A stretch of DNA of 16,474 bases from Clostridium sp. CAG:245 (GTDB taxonomy: Bacteria > Bacillota > Clostridia > TANB77 > CAG-508): the NCBI GenBank assembly GCA_000435175.1, contig FR880060.1, positions 1,973-18,446 of the forward strand. Direction: 5' to 3'. This document shows positions 7,099 through 14,122 of this stretch, one piece after another. Numbering within the stretch: position 1 is the stretch's first letter; the number at the start of each line of letters is the position of its first letter. A program made the position numbers and the translations under genes. A model generated the notes under the pieces. The model had not been told where the DNA came from and did no database searches. It was given only the letters and a program-made list of their open reading frames with translations.

Positions 7099-7359
7099 CT
7101 ATTTATCAATAATTACACCTCTTAAGCTTTCATAAATTTCGTTGTTTATTTCTGTTTCAAAGCTTCTGCTCAATCTCTTTGACTTTATGGCCTTTTCCAA
7201 ACATTCTACATTATTACATATATATGCACCTCGTCCTTCAGCCTTTCCTGTTTTGTCTACGAATATTTTGCCGTCACTCTGCTTTACAATTCTTATCAAT
7301 TTATTTTTAGGTTTTGCTTCATTGCAACCTAAGCAAGTTCTTTGTGGTATTTTCTTCAA
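7099..7359 (-). CDS. rnpM: RNase P modulator RnpM (YlxR family, DUF448)
   Basis: This 86-residue protein has the YlxR signatures: RTCLGCNEAKPKNKLIRIV at the N-terminus, DKTGKAEGRGAYIC in the centre, and CLEKAIKSKRLSRSF toward the C-terminus. The family binds RNA, and the B. subtilis member has been reported to interact with and modulate RNase P. It lies 15 bases after nusA and just before infB, its near-universal position in Bacillota. The start is TTG at 7359, giving MKKIPQRTCLGC, with AAGGAAGTG directly after the nusA stop as its ribosome site. The Cys pattern (CxxC and a later C...C) may hold structure or metal, as seen in some relatives; this is not established here. Confidence 0.93.
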   Translation of the reverse strand: MKKIPQRTCLGCNEAKPKNKLIRIVKQSDGKIFVDKTGKAEGRGAYICNNVECLEKAIKSKRLSRSFETEINNEIYESLRGVIIDK

Positions 7360-7374
7360 GTATCACACTTCCTT

Positions 7375-8592
7375 TTATTCTTCGTCTTTATTTTCTTCTG
7401 ATGTTTCAACGTTTTCTACTTCGTTTGCCTCTTCTACATTTGTTTCATCAACGTTTTCTGCATCTGCAGTTTCTTCTTTTTCTTCACCATTTGCTTGTAG
7501 CTCTTGTATCATTTCTCTAAATTGAGATTCACTCTTTATGTCTATTTTCCAGTTTGTTAATTTAGCTGCAAGTCTTGCATTTTGTCCTGCTTTACCAATA
7601 GCTAATGATAATTGGTCATCTGGAACTATTACTTGAGCAAATCTTTCTTCGTCTTTAATATCAACAGCCATAACCTTTGCTGGAAGTAAAGCTTCTGCAA
7701 TGTATGTAGATGGATCTTCGTTCCATTCTATTACATCTATTTTTTCTCCGCTTAATTCGTTTATTATATTTTGAATACGAATTCCTTTTTGTCCAACACA
7801 AGAACCAACTGGGTCTATGTTTTCATTTTGAGAATATACTGCGACTTTGCATCTCTTTCCTGGGTCTCTTGAAATACTCTTAATTTCGATTAAACCTTCA
7901 TAAATTTCTGGAATTTCAAGCTCGAATAATTTTCTTAAGAAATCATTATTTGCTCTTGAAACTATTATTTGTGTTGAGCCTTTTGCACCTTTTTCAACAT
8001 TTGCAACACATGCTCTTAATTTTTGATTTACATAGTAATGTTCTGTTGGTATTTGCTCTTTAATTGGCATTATACCTTCAATTTTTCCTAAATCTAATAC
8101 AACAATGTTCTTATCAACTTTTTGTACTATACCAGAAACTATTTCGCCTTTTTTCTCGTTGAATTCGCTAAATATTACTTCTCTTGAAGCTTCTCTTATT
8201 CTTTGAACTATAACTTGCTTTGCTGTTTGAGCTGCAATTCTACCAAAGTTCTTTGGCATTAATTCTTTTTCAACAACATCTCCCTCATTATATCTTGGGT
8301 CAATTTTCTTAGCATCTTCTACTGAAATTTGTGTGTCCCAATCTTCAACTTCGTTTACTACATTAAGTTCTTCATAAACGTGTGTCTCCCCTGTTTCACG
8401 GTTTAGAGTAATTTTTACATTGTCTGACGTAACATCAAAATTTCTCTTATATGCTGTAACTAAAGCTGTTTCTATAGATTCTATAACATAGTCTTTTTTT
8501 ATTCCTCTTTCTTTTTCAAGTTCATCTAGTGCCATTATTAGTTCTGTACTATCAATTCCTTTGTTTTCTACCTTTTTTACATTCTTCTTCAT
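7375..8592 (-). CDS. nusA: Transcription termination/antitermination factor NusA
   Basis: NusA binds RNA polymerase and nascent RNA, promoting pausing and intrinsic termination in Bacillota. The 405-residue product has the RNAP-binding N-terminal domain (about 14-145), an S1 domain (about 148-213), KH1 with GSCVGQKGIRIQ near 263 and KH2 with SLAIGKAGQNARLA near 329. As in other Gram-positives there are no C-terminal acidic AR repeats of the E. coli type. The protein nevertheless ends in a short, strongly acidic tail (about 369-405), rich in Glu and Asp, which could interact with basic partners or autoinhibit RNA binding (inference). ATG at 8592 follows rimP by 25 bases with AAAGGA about 11 bases upstream. 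It is the second gene of the operon. Confidence 0.97.
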   Translation of the reverse strand: MKKNVKKVENKGIDSTELIMALDELEKERGIKKDYVIESIETALVTAYKRNFDVTSDNVKITLNRETGETHVYEELNVVNEVEDWDTQISVEDAKKIDPRYNEGDVVEKELMPKNFGRIAAQTAKQVIVQRIREASREVIFSEFNEKKGEIVSGIVQKVDKNIVVLDLGKIEGIMPIKEQIPTEHYYVNQKLRACVANVEKGAKGSTQIIVSRANNDFLRKLFELEIPEIYEGLIEIKSISRDPGKRCKVAVYSQNENIDPVGSCVGQKGIRIQNIINELSGEKIDVIEWNEDPSTYIAEALLPAKVMAVDIKDEERFAQVIVPDDQLSLAIGKAGQNARLAAKLTNWKIDIKSESQFREMIQELQANGEEKEETADAENVDETNVEEANEVENVETSEENKDEE

Positions 8593-8617
8593 TTTCCAAT
8601 CATTCCTTTCAATTATA

Positions 8618-9076
8618 TTATTCCCATTTAAAAGCCCTTTTCATCGAGCTAATGTTACTTCTTTCTATTGTAGTTTCTTCTTCATTTATGATTAATGTAA
8701 TGGTCTTTTCGTCAAATTGTTTAAGATTTCCCTCAAGCTCTTTTTGCTTATTTAATGGTTTAAACAATTTCACATCTATATCTTTTCCAATATGTTCTTG
8801 CAACTGCGAATCTTTTCTAATATGTCTTTCTACTCCAGAAGACGAAATTTCAAGAAAATATTGGTCTTTTATATAATCCGCTTCATCTAGCATATCTGTA
8901 ATTGCATTGTTTACCTTTTCGCAATCATCTAAACTAATTCCAGTATCATTATCTATAAATATTCTTAAATAATTGTCTTTGCCTTCTTTTACGTACATAA
9001 CATCGTACACTCTGTAACCAAGTTCATTTATTGGCTTTGTAACGAGCTCTTCTACTTTTTCTTCTATTTTAGACAA
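8618..9076 (-). CDS. rimP: Ribosome maturation factor RimP
   Basis: RimP helps assemble the 30S subunit, especially around S12. The protein begins SKIEEKVEELVTKPINELGY and has the family core YFLEISSSGVERHIR, where most members read SSPGLDRPL, so the conserved Pro is replaced here. An SH3-like C-terminal domain (GKDIDVKLFKPLNKQKELEG onward) completes the fold. I choose TTG at 9076 because GGGAGG lies six bases upstream and the product is then 152 residues, the normal length. Extending upstream to a GTG at 9145 would add 23 residues from within the leader hairpin and without homology. It is the first gene of the operon, behind the promoter at 9175-9203. Confidence 0.94.
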   Translation of the reverse strand: MSKIEEKVEELVTKPINELGYRVYDVMYVKEGKDNYLRIFIDNDTGISLDDCEKVNNAITDMLDEADYIKDQYFLEISSSGVERHIRKDSQLQEHIGKDIDVKLFKPLNKQKELEGNLKQFDEKTITLIINEEETTIERSNISSMKRAFKWE

Positions 9077-9101
9077 GATATACCTCCCTATATTCATATT
9101 A

Positions 9102-9151
9102 AATGTTGTCTTATAACATTGTAGAAGAGTGGAATTTGTTTCCACTCTTCT
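9102..9151 (-). promoter_or_regulatory. Two-hairpin 5' leader of the rimP-nusA-infB operon
   Basis: A perfect 12-bp hairpin (AGAAGAGTGGAA at 9123-9134 and its complement at 9140-9151, 5-base loop) is followed two bases later by a weaker one (9102-9107 with 9115-9120, AATGTT/AACATT). Both lie between the predicted transcription start near 9167 and the rimP ribosome site. No T tract follows either stem on the minus strand, so a simple recG terminator is unlikely. A stabilising or regulatory 5' UTR structure is more plausible. Confidence 0.55.
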
Positions 9152-9174
9152 GCCGTACTTCTTATGTCAATATT

Positions 9175-9203
9175 ATTATACCCTTTTTATGGAAAAAATG
9201 CAA
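9175..9203 (-). promoter_or_regulatory. Sigma-A promoter of the rimP operon
   Basis: On the minus strand TTGCAT (9203-9198), a 17-base spacer and TATAAT (9180-9175) form a near-consensus housekeeping promoter. It lies between the recG stop and rimP, predicting a leader of about 90 bases. The -35 begins only 19 bases after the recG stop, so recG read-through may also feed the operon. Confidence 0.75.
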
Positions 9204-9221
9204 GGGTTTTCAGAAATTTTC

Positions 9222-11273
9222 TTATAATTCTATTCTTTCTTCTCTCACTCTATTTACTAATGCCTTTAATTTTTTGTTTTCTTCTTTTTCTAGTTTTGGA
9301 TCATTCATTTCTATTTTTAGTGCAAGTTCTTGTACTAATTTTAGTATTTTAACATCTTCAAATATATTTGCTATTCTGAATTCTGGTAGTCCATGTTGTT
9401 TTGTTCCGAAGAATTCTCCAGAGCCTCTTAGTTCTAAGTCTTTTTCTGCTATTTTAAAGCCATCTTCCGTTGTTGTCATTGTTTTCATTCTTTCTCTTAC
9501 TATTGCAGAATTACTGTTATATTTTAGTATACAATATGACTTAAATTCTCCTCTTCCAACTCTTCCTCTTAATTGGTGTAACTGGGCTAGGCCAAATCTT
9601 TCAGCATTTTCTATTACCATTATGTTTGCATTTGGTACATCCACCCCAACCTCAATTACAGTTGTAGAAATTAGTATGCTTATTTTATTTTCTTTGAAGT
9701 CTTGCATTACTTGTTCTTTATCTTTTGGTTTCATTTTTCCATGTAATATTTCTACATTATAATCCTTAAACACTTCGTTCTTATAATTTTCTGCTAGTTT
9801 TTCTACAGATTTTACATCCATCATTTCTTCGTTTTCATCCACGAATGGACATACTATGTATGCTTGTCTACCTTCGTCCACATTTTTCTTTATAAACTGA
9901 ATTATTCGATCTGTCATATTTTCTTTTACTGCTATTGTATCAATCTTCTTCCTGTTTGGTGGTAGTTCGTCTATTATAGAAATATCTAAATCTCCATATA
10001 CTATTATTGCTAGTGTCCTTGGGATAGGGGTTGCAGTCATTACCAGTACATCTGGATTTTTTCCTTTACCAGCAATTACACTTCTTTGTTTTACGCCAAA
10101 TCTGTGTTGCTCATCTGTTACTACTAGTCCTACATTTTTAAACTCTACATTTTCTTGTAAAAGAGCATGAGTTCCAATTAATATGTCTATTTCACCATTT
10201 TTTAATTTTTCTAGGAGTATTCCTTTCTGTTTTTTTGTTAGACTGCTTACCAGTAACCCACAACGTATTCCAAATGGCTCTAATATTTTATTAAAATTAT
10301 TTATGTGCTGTGTTGCAAGTATTGTTGTTGGAGCCATTACTGCAACCTGATAGCCACTCTTCACAGCCTTATATGCTGCAATCATTGCAACTACGGTCTT
10401 ACCAGAACCAACGTCTCCCTGTAAAAGCCTATTCATCGGCTTTTCCGATTCCATGTCATTGTCTATTTCTTCAAGAACTCTTAGTTGAGCTTTTGTTAGT
10501 TTGAATGGTAATGTGTTTATTACATCTGACATATGTACATCTTTGCTGTATTTTATGCCTCTTATTTCATTATCATATTGTTCCTTCAAGCTTAATAAAG
10601 CAAGTTGAAATGTTAGCAATTCTTCGAATACTAACCTATTTCTTGCTCTCGCCAAATTTTCCATTTTGCTTGGAAAGTGAATTTCTCTTACTGCTTGATC
10701 TAGTTCCATTAAATGATAATCTTTAGTTATATATTCTGGTAATGTTTCTTGTAATTTTGCATTTACCATCGAAAGTGCATTTTCAACAGCTTGTCTTATT
10801 GCTGAGTCTGACAATCCTTTTGTAGTAGAATAAACAGGCACAATTTTACCTGTATTCTTGCTTTTTCCTTCCTCATCAAAAACAGGTGACGCCATTTCTA
10901 TTTGCCCCAGTTTTTTAGTAACTTTTCCAAAAAATCTATATTTTTCGTGTGCATGAATTACATTTCTCATATAATCCTGATTAAACCACGTAATTAAACA
11001 TCTACCAGTATCGTCCTGCACCATAACTTTTGAAACAGACATGTTTCTTCTTAATTTAAAAACGGTTGCAGCAGTTACCGTCACAGCCTCAATAAGAGCA
11101 TCTTCTCCATCTTGAAGCTCCTCTATCTTTTTTATTTTTGTTCTATCCTCATACGTTCTCGGATAATAATTAATCAAATCTTCAACAGTATTTACACCAA
11201 GCAGGCTTAATAACTTTGCCCTACTCGGTCCAACACCCTTAATATATTGAACACTCTGTTTTAAATCAATCAT
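9222..11273 (-). CDS. recG: ATP-dependent DNA helicase RecG
   Basis: RecG is a superfamily 2 branch-migration helicase that remodels stalled forks and Holliday junctions. The N-terminal wedge domain has KGVGPSRAKLLSLLGV and PRTYEDR. The helicase core shows Walker A GDVGSGKT near residue 286, APTTILATQH, the Walker B box DEQHRFGVKQR near 387, MTATPIPRT and the late motif QLRGRVGRG. A GLPEFRIAN segment and C-terminal helix finish the protein. I prefer ATG at 11273, giving MIDLKQSVQYIKGVGP, the usual RecG start, with GGAAG upstream. The ATG at 11285 adds four residues and has no visible ribosome site. The length of about 683 residues is typical. It sits directly upstream of rimP on the same strand but has its own promoter at 11364-11392. 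Confidence 0.97.
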   Translation of the reverse strand: MIDLKQSVQYIKGVGPSRAKLLSLLGVNTVEDLINYYPRTYEDRTKIKKIEELQDGEDALIEAVTVTAATVFKLRRNMSVSKVMVQDDTGRCLITWFNQDYMRNVIHAHEKYRFFGKVTKKLGQIEMASPVFDEEGKSKNTGKIVPVYSTTKGLSDSAIRQAVENALSMVNAKLQETLPEYITKDYHLMELDQAVREIHFPSKMENLARARNRLVFEELLTFQLALLSLKEQYDNEIRGIKYSKDVHMSDVINTLPFKLTKAQLRVLEEIDNDMESEKPMNRLLQGDVGSGKTVVAMIAAYKAVKSGYQVAVMAPTTILATQHINNFNKILEPFGIRCGLLVSSLTKKQKGILLEKLKNGEIDILIGTHALLQENVEFKNVGLVVTDEQHRFGVKQRSVIAGKGKNPDVLVMTATPIPRTLAIIVYGDLDISIIDELPPNRKKIDTIAVKENMTDRIIQFIKKNVDEGRQAYIVCPFVDENEEMMDVKSVEKLAENYKNEVFKDYNVEILHGKMKPKDKEQVMQDFKENKISILISTTVIEVGVDVPNANIMVIENAERFGLAQLHQLRGRVGRGEFKSYCILKYNSNSAIVRERMKTMTTTEDGFKIAEKDLELRGSGEFFGTKQHGLPEFRIANIFEDVKILKLVQELALKIEMNDPKLEKEENKKLKALVNRVREERIEL

Positions 11274-11363
11274 AAGTACTTCCATTTCTTGCTTTGCAAA
11301 TTCATTTTTAATTTATAACAAAAATTTTTTCATAGCTATAATGATAAAAACTTCATTGAACCA

Positions 11364-11392
11364 ATGATAGCACAAACAAGTGTTTTTGTCTA
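11364..11392 (-). promoter_or_regulatory. Sigma-A promoter of recG
   Basis: On the minus strand TAGACA (11392-11387) and TATCAT (11369-11364) are 17 bases apart, and TGC immediately before the -10 gives an extended -10 element. The leader to the recG start is about 85 bases. It is divergent from the promoter at 11448. Confidence 0.6.
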
Positions 11393-11447
11393 GTATTATT
11401 TTTAAAAATATTGCAAGAAAATACCATTTTAATCTCTTATTTTTTTA

Positions 11448-11476
11448 TTGACATAGACTTTTATTGTGTTTATAAT
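11448..11476 (+). promoter_or_regulatory. Consensus sigma-A promoter of the HD-domain gene
   Basis: TTGACA (11448-11453) and TATAAT (11471-11476) are separated by exactly 17 bases, a perfect housekeeping promoter. It predicts a transcription start near 11483 and a short leader of about 30 bases ahead of the ATG at 11513. Confidence 0.88.
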
Positions 11477-11512
11477 AAATTTAAGAAATGAACATAGAGG
11501 TAATAACATAAG

Positions 11513-12088
11513 ATGCAAACTTTAAAAGTTAGAGAAAAAAAAGTTAGTGTACATACATATAACTATGATAATATAATTGAATTTTTTAATATAACAAAAG
11601 ATATTTTAGAAAATCCTACAGTAAAACAGATGAAAAATTTTAGGCAACACTACGATTGTTCTTGTTATGAACATTGTTTAGAAGTTGCCTATTGGTCATA
11701 TTTATTTTGCAAAAAATATGGCTGGGATTATGTTTCTGCAGCTAGAGGTGCAATGCTACATGATTTATTTTTGTATGACTGGAGAGGTTCTAAAAAGAAA
11801 CTGCATTTAAAACATTTTCATGCTTTTCTTCACCCTCAAATTGCTTTATATAATGCAGAAAAACTATTTAATTTAAATGATAAGGAAAAAGACATAATCG
11901 TAAAGCACATGTGGCCTGTAACTTTGTTAAGTATTCCTAAATATAGAGAAAGCTTTTTGATTACTATTTTTGATAAACGCAGTGCCTTAAAGTCCTTTTT
12001 CGAATACAACAAAAAACAATTTTCAAACACAAAGTTTTATAGATATGCATACATATTTTTTACTGGTTTATTGTTTAGAATATTTTAG
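11513..12088 (+). CDS. HD-domain protein, probable metal-dependent phosphohydrolase
   Basis: The 191-residue product has an HD-type arrangement: YEHCLEVAYWSYLFCKKYG with His 54, the HD doublet in AMLHDLFLYDW (His 83, Asp 84), His residues at 103, 107 and 132, and Asp 154 in DKRSALKSFFEY. These fit the H...HD...D ligand set of HD phosphohydrolases. The substrate is unknown; no RelA/SpoT synthetase, HDIG c-di-GMP phosphodiesterase or sensory domain is attached. The C-terminus is aromatic and hydrophobic (FYRYAYIFFTGLLFRIF) and might touch the membrane. The gene is monocistronic, behind a perfect consensus promoter, with GAGG 12 bases before the ATG. It may be highly expressed unless repressed. 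Small HD proteins of this kind are common and largely uncharacterised in Clostridia. Confidence 0.82.
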   Translation: MQTLKVREKKVSVHTYNYDNIIEFFNITKDILENPTVKQMKNFRQHYDCSCYEHCLEVAYWSYLFCKKYGWDYVSAARGAMLHDLFLYDWRGSKKKLHLKHFHAFLHPQIALYNAEKLFNLNDKEKDIIVKHMWPVTLLSIPKYRESFLITIFDKRSALKSFFEYNKKQFSNTKFYRYAYIFFTGLLFRIF

Positions 12089-12114
12089 CACTATCATCTT
12101 TTATAGAGTAATGT

Positions 12115-12222
12115 AATCAAATTCAAATTTTAAAAATTAATGTAAAAGTGACTTTTAAAGAATCATTTAGAATCTCTGGTTAAGAGCACCATACCGCAAT
12201 TTTTAATAATTTGGATTTGATT
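12115..12222 (+). repeat. Long inverted-repeat element, possibly the HD-gene terminator
   Basis: Two arms of 24 and 25 bases (12115-12138 and 12198-12222) are complementary except for one G-U pair on the plus strand and one single-base bulge, enclosing a 59-base loop. Six T residues follow on the plus strand (12221-12226), overlapping the stop of the convergent DUF4363 gene. The plus-strand RNA folds better than the minus-strand RNA. It may end transcription of the HD gene, but the loop is unusually large for a terminator, so a small MITE-like element or structured RNA is possible. Confidence 0.5.
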
Positions 12223-12224
12223 TT

Positions 12225-12683
12225 TTAAAATAAGTTAATAATCTGCATTGCTTCTTTATCTCTTATATGGTCTAGAATATATTTGCAATTTTCTAATTCT
12301 GCAATTGCTTCTGTATATTCTTCTAATTGAATATATCTTTTAAATTTTACCATAGACACATTTGCTTTTTCTAATTCTTCGTGCTCTATGTAAAGTGCAG
12401 TCTTATTATTTATAGTTTTCCAGTCTTCTTCCATAGTTTTTATTTTTTCTTTTAGTTTTTCTTGTTTACTAGTTTTATTGTCATTTTCTTTTCCCTCTTT
12501 GCTTGTATTTTCAGCAATATCTTGTTCTTTTTCCATTATATATATATCTTCACTAATTTCTTTTATTTGTTCCAATTGTTCATTTATTTTTGCAAAATTT
12601 ATTTTTGTATAATTATGTGTTATTGTGTCTAATATGATTATTGCTATAACTATTATAATTACTATAATAAGTTCTTTTTTCAT
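12225..12683 (-). CDS. DUF4363 family protein, membrane-anchored
   Basis: This 152-residue protein has one N-terminal hydrophobic segment (about residues 4-18, mostly Ile and Val) and then a charged helical, probably coiled-coil region with Glu/Lys-rich linker at about 52-85. The second half, with TALYIEHEELEKANVSMVKFKRYIQLEEYTEAIAELENCKYILDHI, matches the pattern of DUF4363 proteins of Clostridia. I infer an extracytoplasmic, membrane-tethered helical domain. It follows the DUF421 gene by 84 bases on the same strand, a pairing common in spore-formers. Function unknown. An AAGGA site precedes the ATG at a slightly long spacing of about 12 bases. Confidence 0.75.
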   Translation of the reverse strand: MKKELIIVIIIVIAIIILDTITHNYTKINFAKINEQLEQIKEISEDIYIMEKEQDIAENTSKEGKENDNKTSKQEKLKEKIKTMEEDWKTINNKTALYIEHEELEKANVSMVKFKRYIQLEEYTEAIAELENCKYILDHIRDKEAMQIINLF

Positions 12684-12767
12684 ATTGATAATTTTTCCTT
12701 CCCTAAATTCTCCTAATTTTATCGAATTTTTCTAATATTTTTTGCTTATAGCAAGTTTACAAAAAAA

Positions 12768-13442
12768 TTAATCTTTTTCTTTCTTTTGGCAATATATATT
12801 TCCTTTTTCATTTATTGTTACAATTAGTGCCTCTTCTGGTATCATTTGAAATTTTTGCGTTTGTTTTTTCAGCCAATCATAATTTTTATCTATTAATTTC
12901 AAATTTTCATTCAATATTTTACCATCTATTACAAGATTATATGTCATTCCCTCATAATCCGGCATAATGTTAAAGTCTTCAGGTGTAGTCGTTCTTTTAT
13001 TAGGTTTTTGTATTACAGAAATATCTCCACTAGTTTCTAGTATTGCAAATTCTACATCTCCAATATTCATAACATTATTGCTTCTTAATTTTTCTTCTAA
13101 CTCGTTTAAAGTAAAACGTTCTTTTCTCATCTTGTTCTCGTCTATTCTTCCTTTATTTATTAACACTGTTGGTTTTCCACATATAAATTCTCTTATTTTA
13201 CTGCTTTTTATGTTCAATACAGATATTACTAGATGCATTACTAGTAAACCTAAAATTGGAATTATTCCATTTGAAATTGGAATTCCAATATCAGTCATTG
13301 GAATTGATGCCAAGTCTGCTATCATTATTGATATTGCAAGTTCAAACGGTTGCATCTGCCCTATTTCACGTTTTCCCATTAATCTCATTACAATTAATAC
13401 AATTATATAAATAATAATCGACCTTATAAAAGTTGCTAACAT
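12768..13442 (-). CDS. DUF421 (YetF-like) membrane protein
   Basis: The 224-residue product begins with three membrane segments (about 5-21, 35-50 and 59-78) separated by the family hallmark GKREIGQMQPFELAISIMIA followed by DLASIPM. The cytoplasmic part has GKPTVLINKGRID near 89 and ERFTLNELEEKLRSNNV near 108, then EFAILETSGDISV, as in YetF, YdfS and YkjA of B. subtilis. The biochemical role is unknown. Some DUF421 proteins sit in the spore inner membrane and affect heat resistance or germination, which is known for relatives, not shown here. ATG at 13442 has AAGAGG eight bases upstream. It is first in a two-gene operon with the DUF4363 gene and is divergent from the holin-like gene. Confidence 0.88.
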   Translation of the reverse strand: MLATFIRSIIIYIIVLIVMRLMGKREIGQMQPFELAISIMIADLASIPMTDIGIPISNGIIPILGLLVMHLVISVLNIKSSKIREFICGKPTVLINKGRIDENKMRKERFTLNELEEKLRSNNVMNIGDVEFAILETSGDISVIQKPNKRTTTPEDFNIMPDYEGMTYNLVIDGKILNENLKLIDKNYDWLKKQTQKFQMIPEEALIVTINEKGNIYCQKKEKD

Positions 13443-13710
13443 TAATTTTTCCTCTTACTAGATATTTGAATTTTCATTGGATTTATCCATAAACCATTTA
13501 TTTTATATTTTAAAAATTTGAATTTTTCTATTTTTTAGCTCAAATGTATCTGATCATCAATATAGTTTTTACATTATGTTAATTCCATGTATTAATTTGA
13601 GCGCTGTTTCATTTTTATTTTTTGCTATTTTCTTGTATTTATTCATCAGTTTGAATAATTTATTTTTTTCTGTAAATACTAAAAATAAATTCATTTTAGG
13701 AGGTTTTATC
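13443..13710. other. Divergent intergenic region
   Basis: These 268 bases separate the DUF421 gene from the holin-like gene. No gene is supported: the in-frame extension upstream of the holin-like start (from 13576) lacks a ribosome site, while AGGAGG at 13699-13704 clearly fixes that start at 13711. An AT-rich palindrome AAAAATT-TG-AATTTTT lies at 13512-13527, and its core ATTTGAATTTT recurs at 13464-13474. I see no convincing sigma-A promoter for the DUF421 gene. Confidence 0.5.
13652..13681 (+). promoter_or_regulatory. Candidate promoter of the holin-like gene (sigma-A or sigma-F/G type)
   Basis: TGAATA (13652-13657), 17 bases and AATACTA (13675-13681) resemble forespore sigma-F/sigma-G promoters. 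The same bases can be read as a weak sigma-A promoter, TTGAAT-N16-TAAATA. Either would start transcription shortly before the ribosome site. Confidence 0.3.
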
Positions 13711-14082
13711 ATGGATAACAATAATATTGAGGCAAGAAATTACTCTCATTCCAATACATTTGCGCAAGTAATTTTAAGGTTTGTAACATCTGCTGTAATA
13801 CTTGCTATAACTGCATTTTTTACACCAGGATTTACTATAAACAATATTTGGGCTTTAGCACTAGCAGCAGTTGTTTTAACTGTTATAGATTTTTTGCTTG
13901 TTAAATTTACCGGACTTCATGCAAGTGCATTTGGAAAAGGCTTTGTAGGGTTTGTCCTTGCGGCCGTTGTATTGTATGCTACACAATTTTTCGTAGCTGG
14001 GTATTCTATATCTTGGATAGCAGCAATGATAGGTGCATTAATTTATGGAGTAGTAGACTATTTTATACCAGAACAGCACTAA
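13711..14082 (+). CDS. Small four-helix membrane protein, phage holin 4 superfamily
   Basis: The 123-residue product has a short polar, Asn-rich N-terminus and four hydrophobic segments at about 22-40, 45-63, 78-97 and 99-117. The pattern ILRFVTSAVILAITAFFTPGF, then ASAFGKGFVGFVLAAVVLY, then GVVDYFIPE near the end is that of the widespread Firmicutes proteins annotated as phage holin family (Phage_holin_4_2). There are no phage genes around it, so a lysis role is unlikely; relatives are ordinary chromosomal genes of unknown function. The start is ATG 13711 because a full AGGAGG lies six to seven bases upstream; a longer frame from 13576 is not supported. It is monocistronic and ends at a strong bidirectional terminator. 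Confidence 0.8.
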   Translation: MDNNNIEARNYSHSNTFAQVILRFVTSAVILAITAFFTPGFTINNIWALALAAVVLTVIDFLLVKFTGLHASAFGKGFVGFVLAAVVLYATQFFVAGYSISWIAAMIGALIYGVVDYFIPEQH

Positions 14083-14118
14083 AATAAGACAAAGGAGTTC
14101 TCTATCCTTTGTCTTATT
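14083..14118. terminator. Bidirectional terminator between the holin-like and YfhO genes
   Basis: A perfect 14-bp stem, AATAAGACAAAGGA (14083-14096) with its complement (14105-14118), encloses an 8-base loop. It begins directly after the plus-strand stop and ends four bases from the minus-strand stop. T-rich sequence follows on both strands (TTATTTTAG on minus, TTATTCTATTTAT on plus), so it can serve both convergent genes. Confidence 0.88.
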
Positions 14119-14122
14119 CTAT

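Noticed and set aside
9077..9145. N-terminal extension of rimP from a GTG at 9145
   Set aside because: It would be translated from within the leader hairpin, lacks a ribosome site, and RimP homology begins at the TTG at 9076 behind GGGAGG.
9123..9151. Rho-independent terminator of recG
   Set aside because: The stem lies downstream of a near-consensus promoter for rimP and no T tract follows it on the minus strand.
12165..12200. tRNA-like D-arm (CTCTGGTTAAGAGCACC) and a T-box-like ACCGC inside the long inverted repeat
   Set aside because: No acceptor stem, T-arm or CCA can be built around it, and the T-box TGGNACC core and a downstream gene in the right orientation are missing.
13576..13710. 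N-terminal extension of the holin-like protein by 45 residues
   Set aside because: The full AGGAGG at 13699-13704 fixes the start at 13711; the extension has no ribosome site and overlaps the probable promoter.
13711..14082. Prophage remnant, suggested by the holin-like protein
   Set aside because: No endolysin, integrase, structural phage gene or attachment site is nearby, and this family is common in ordinary chromosomes.
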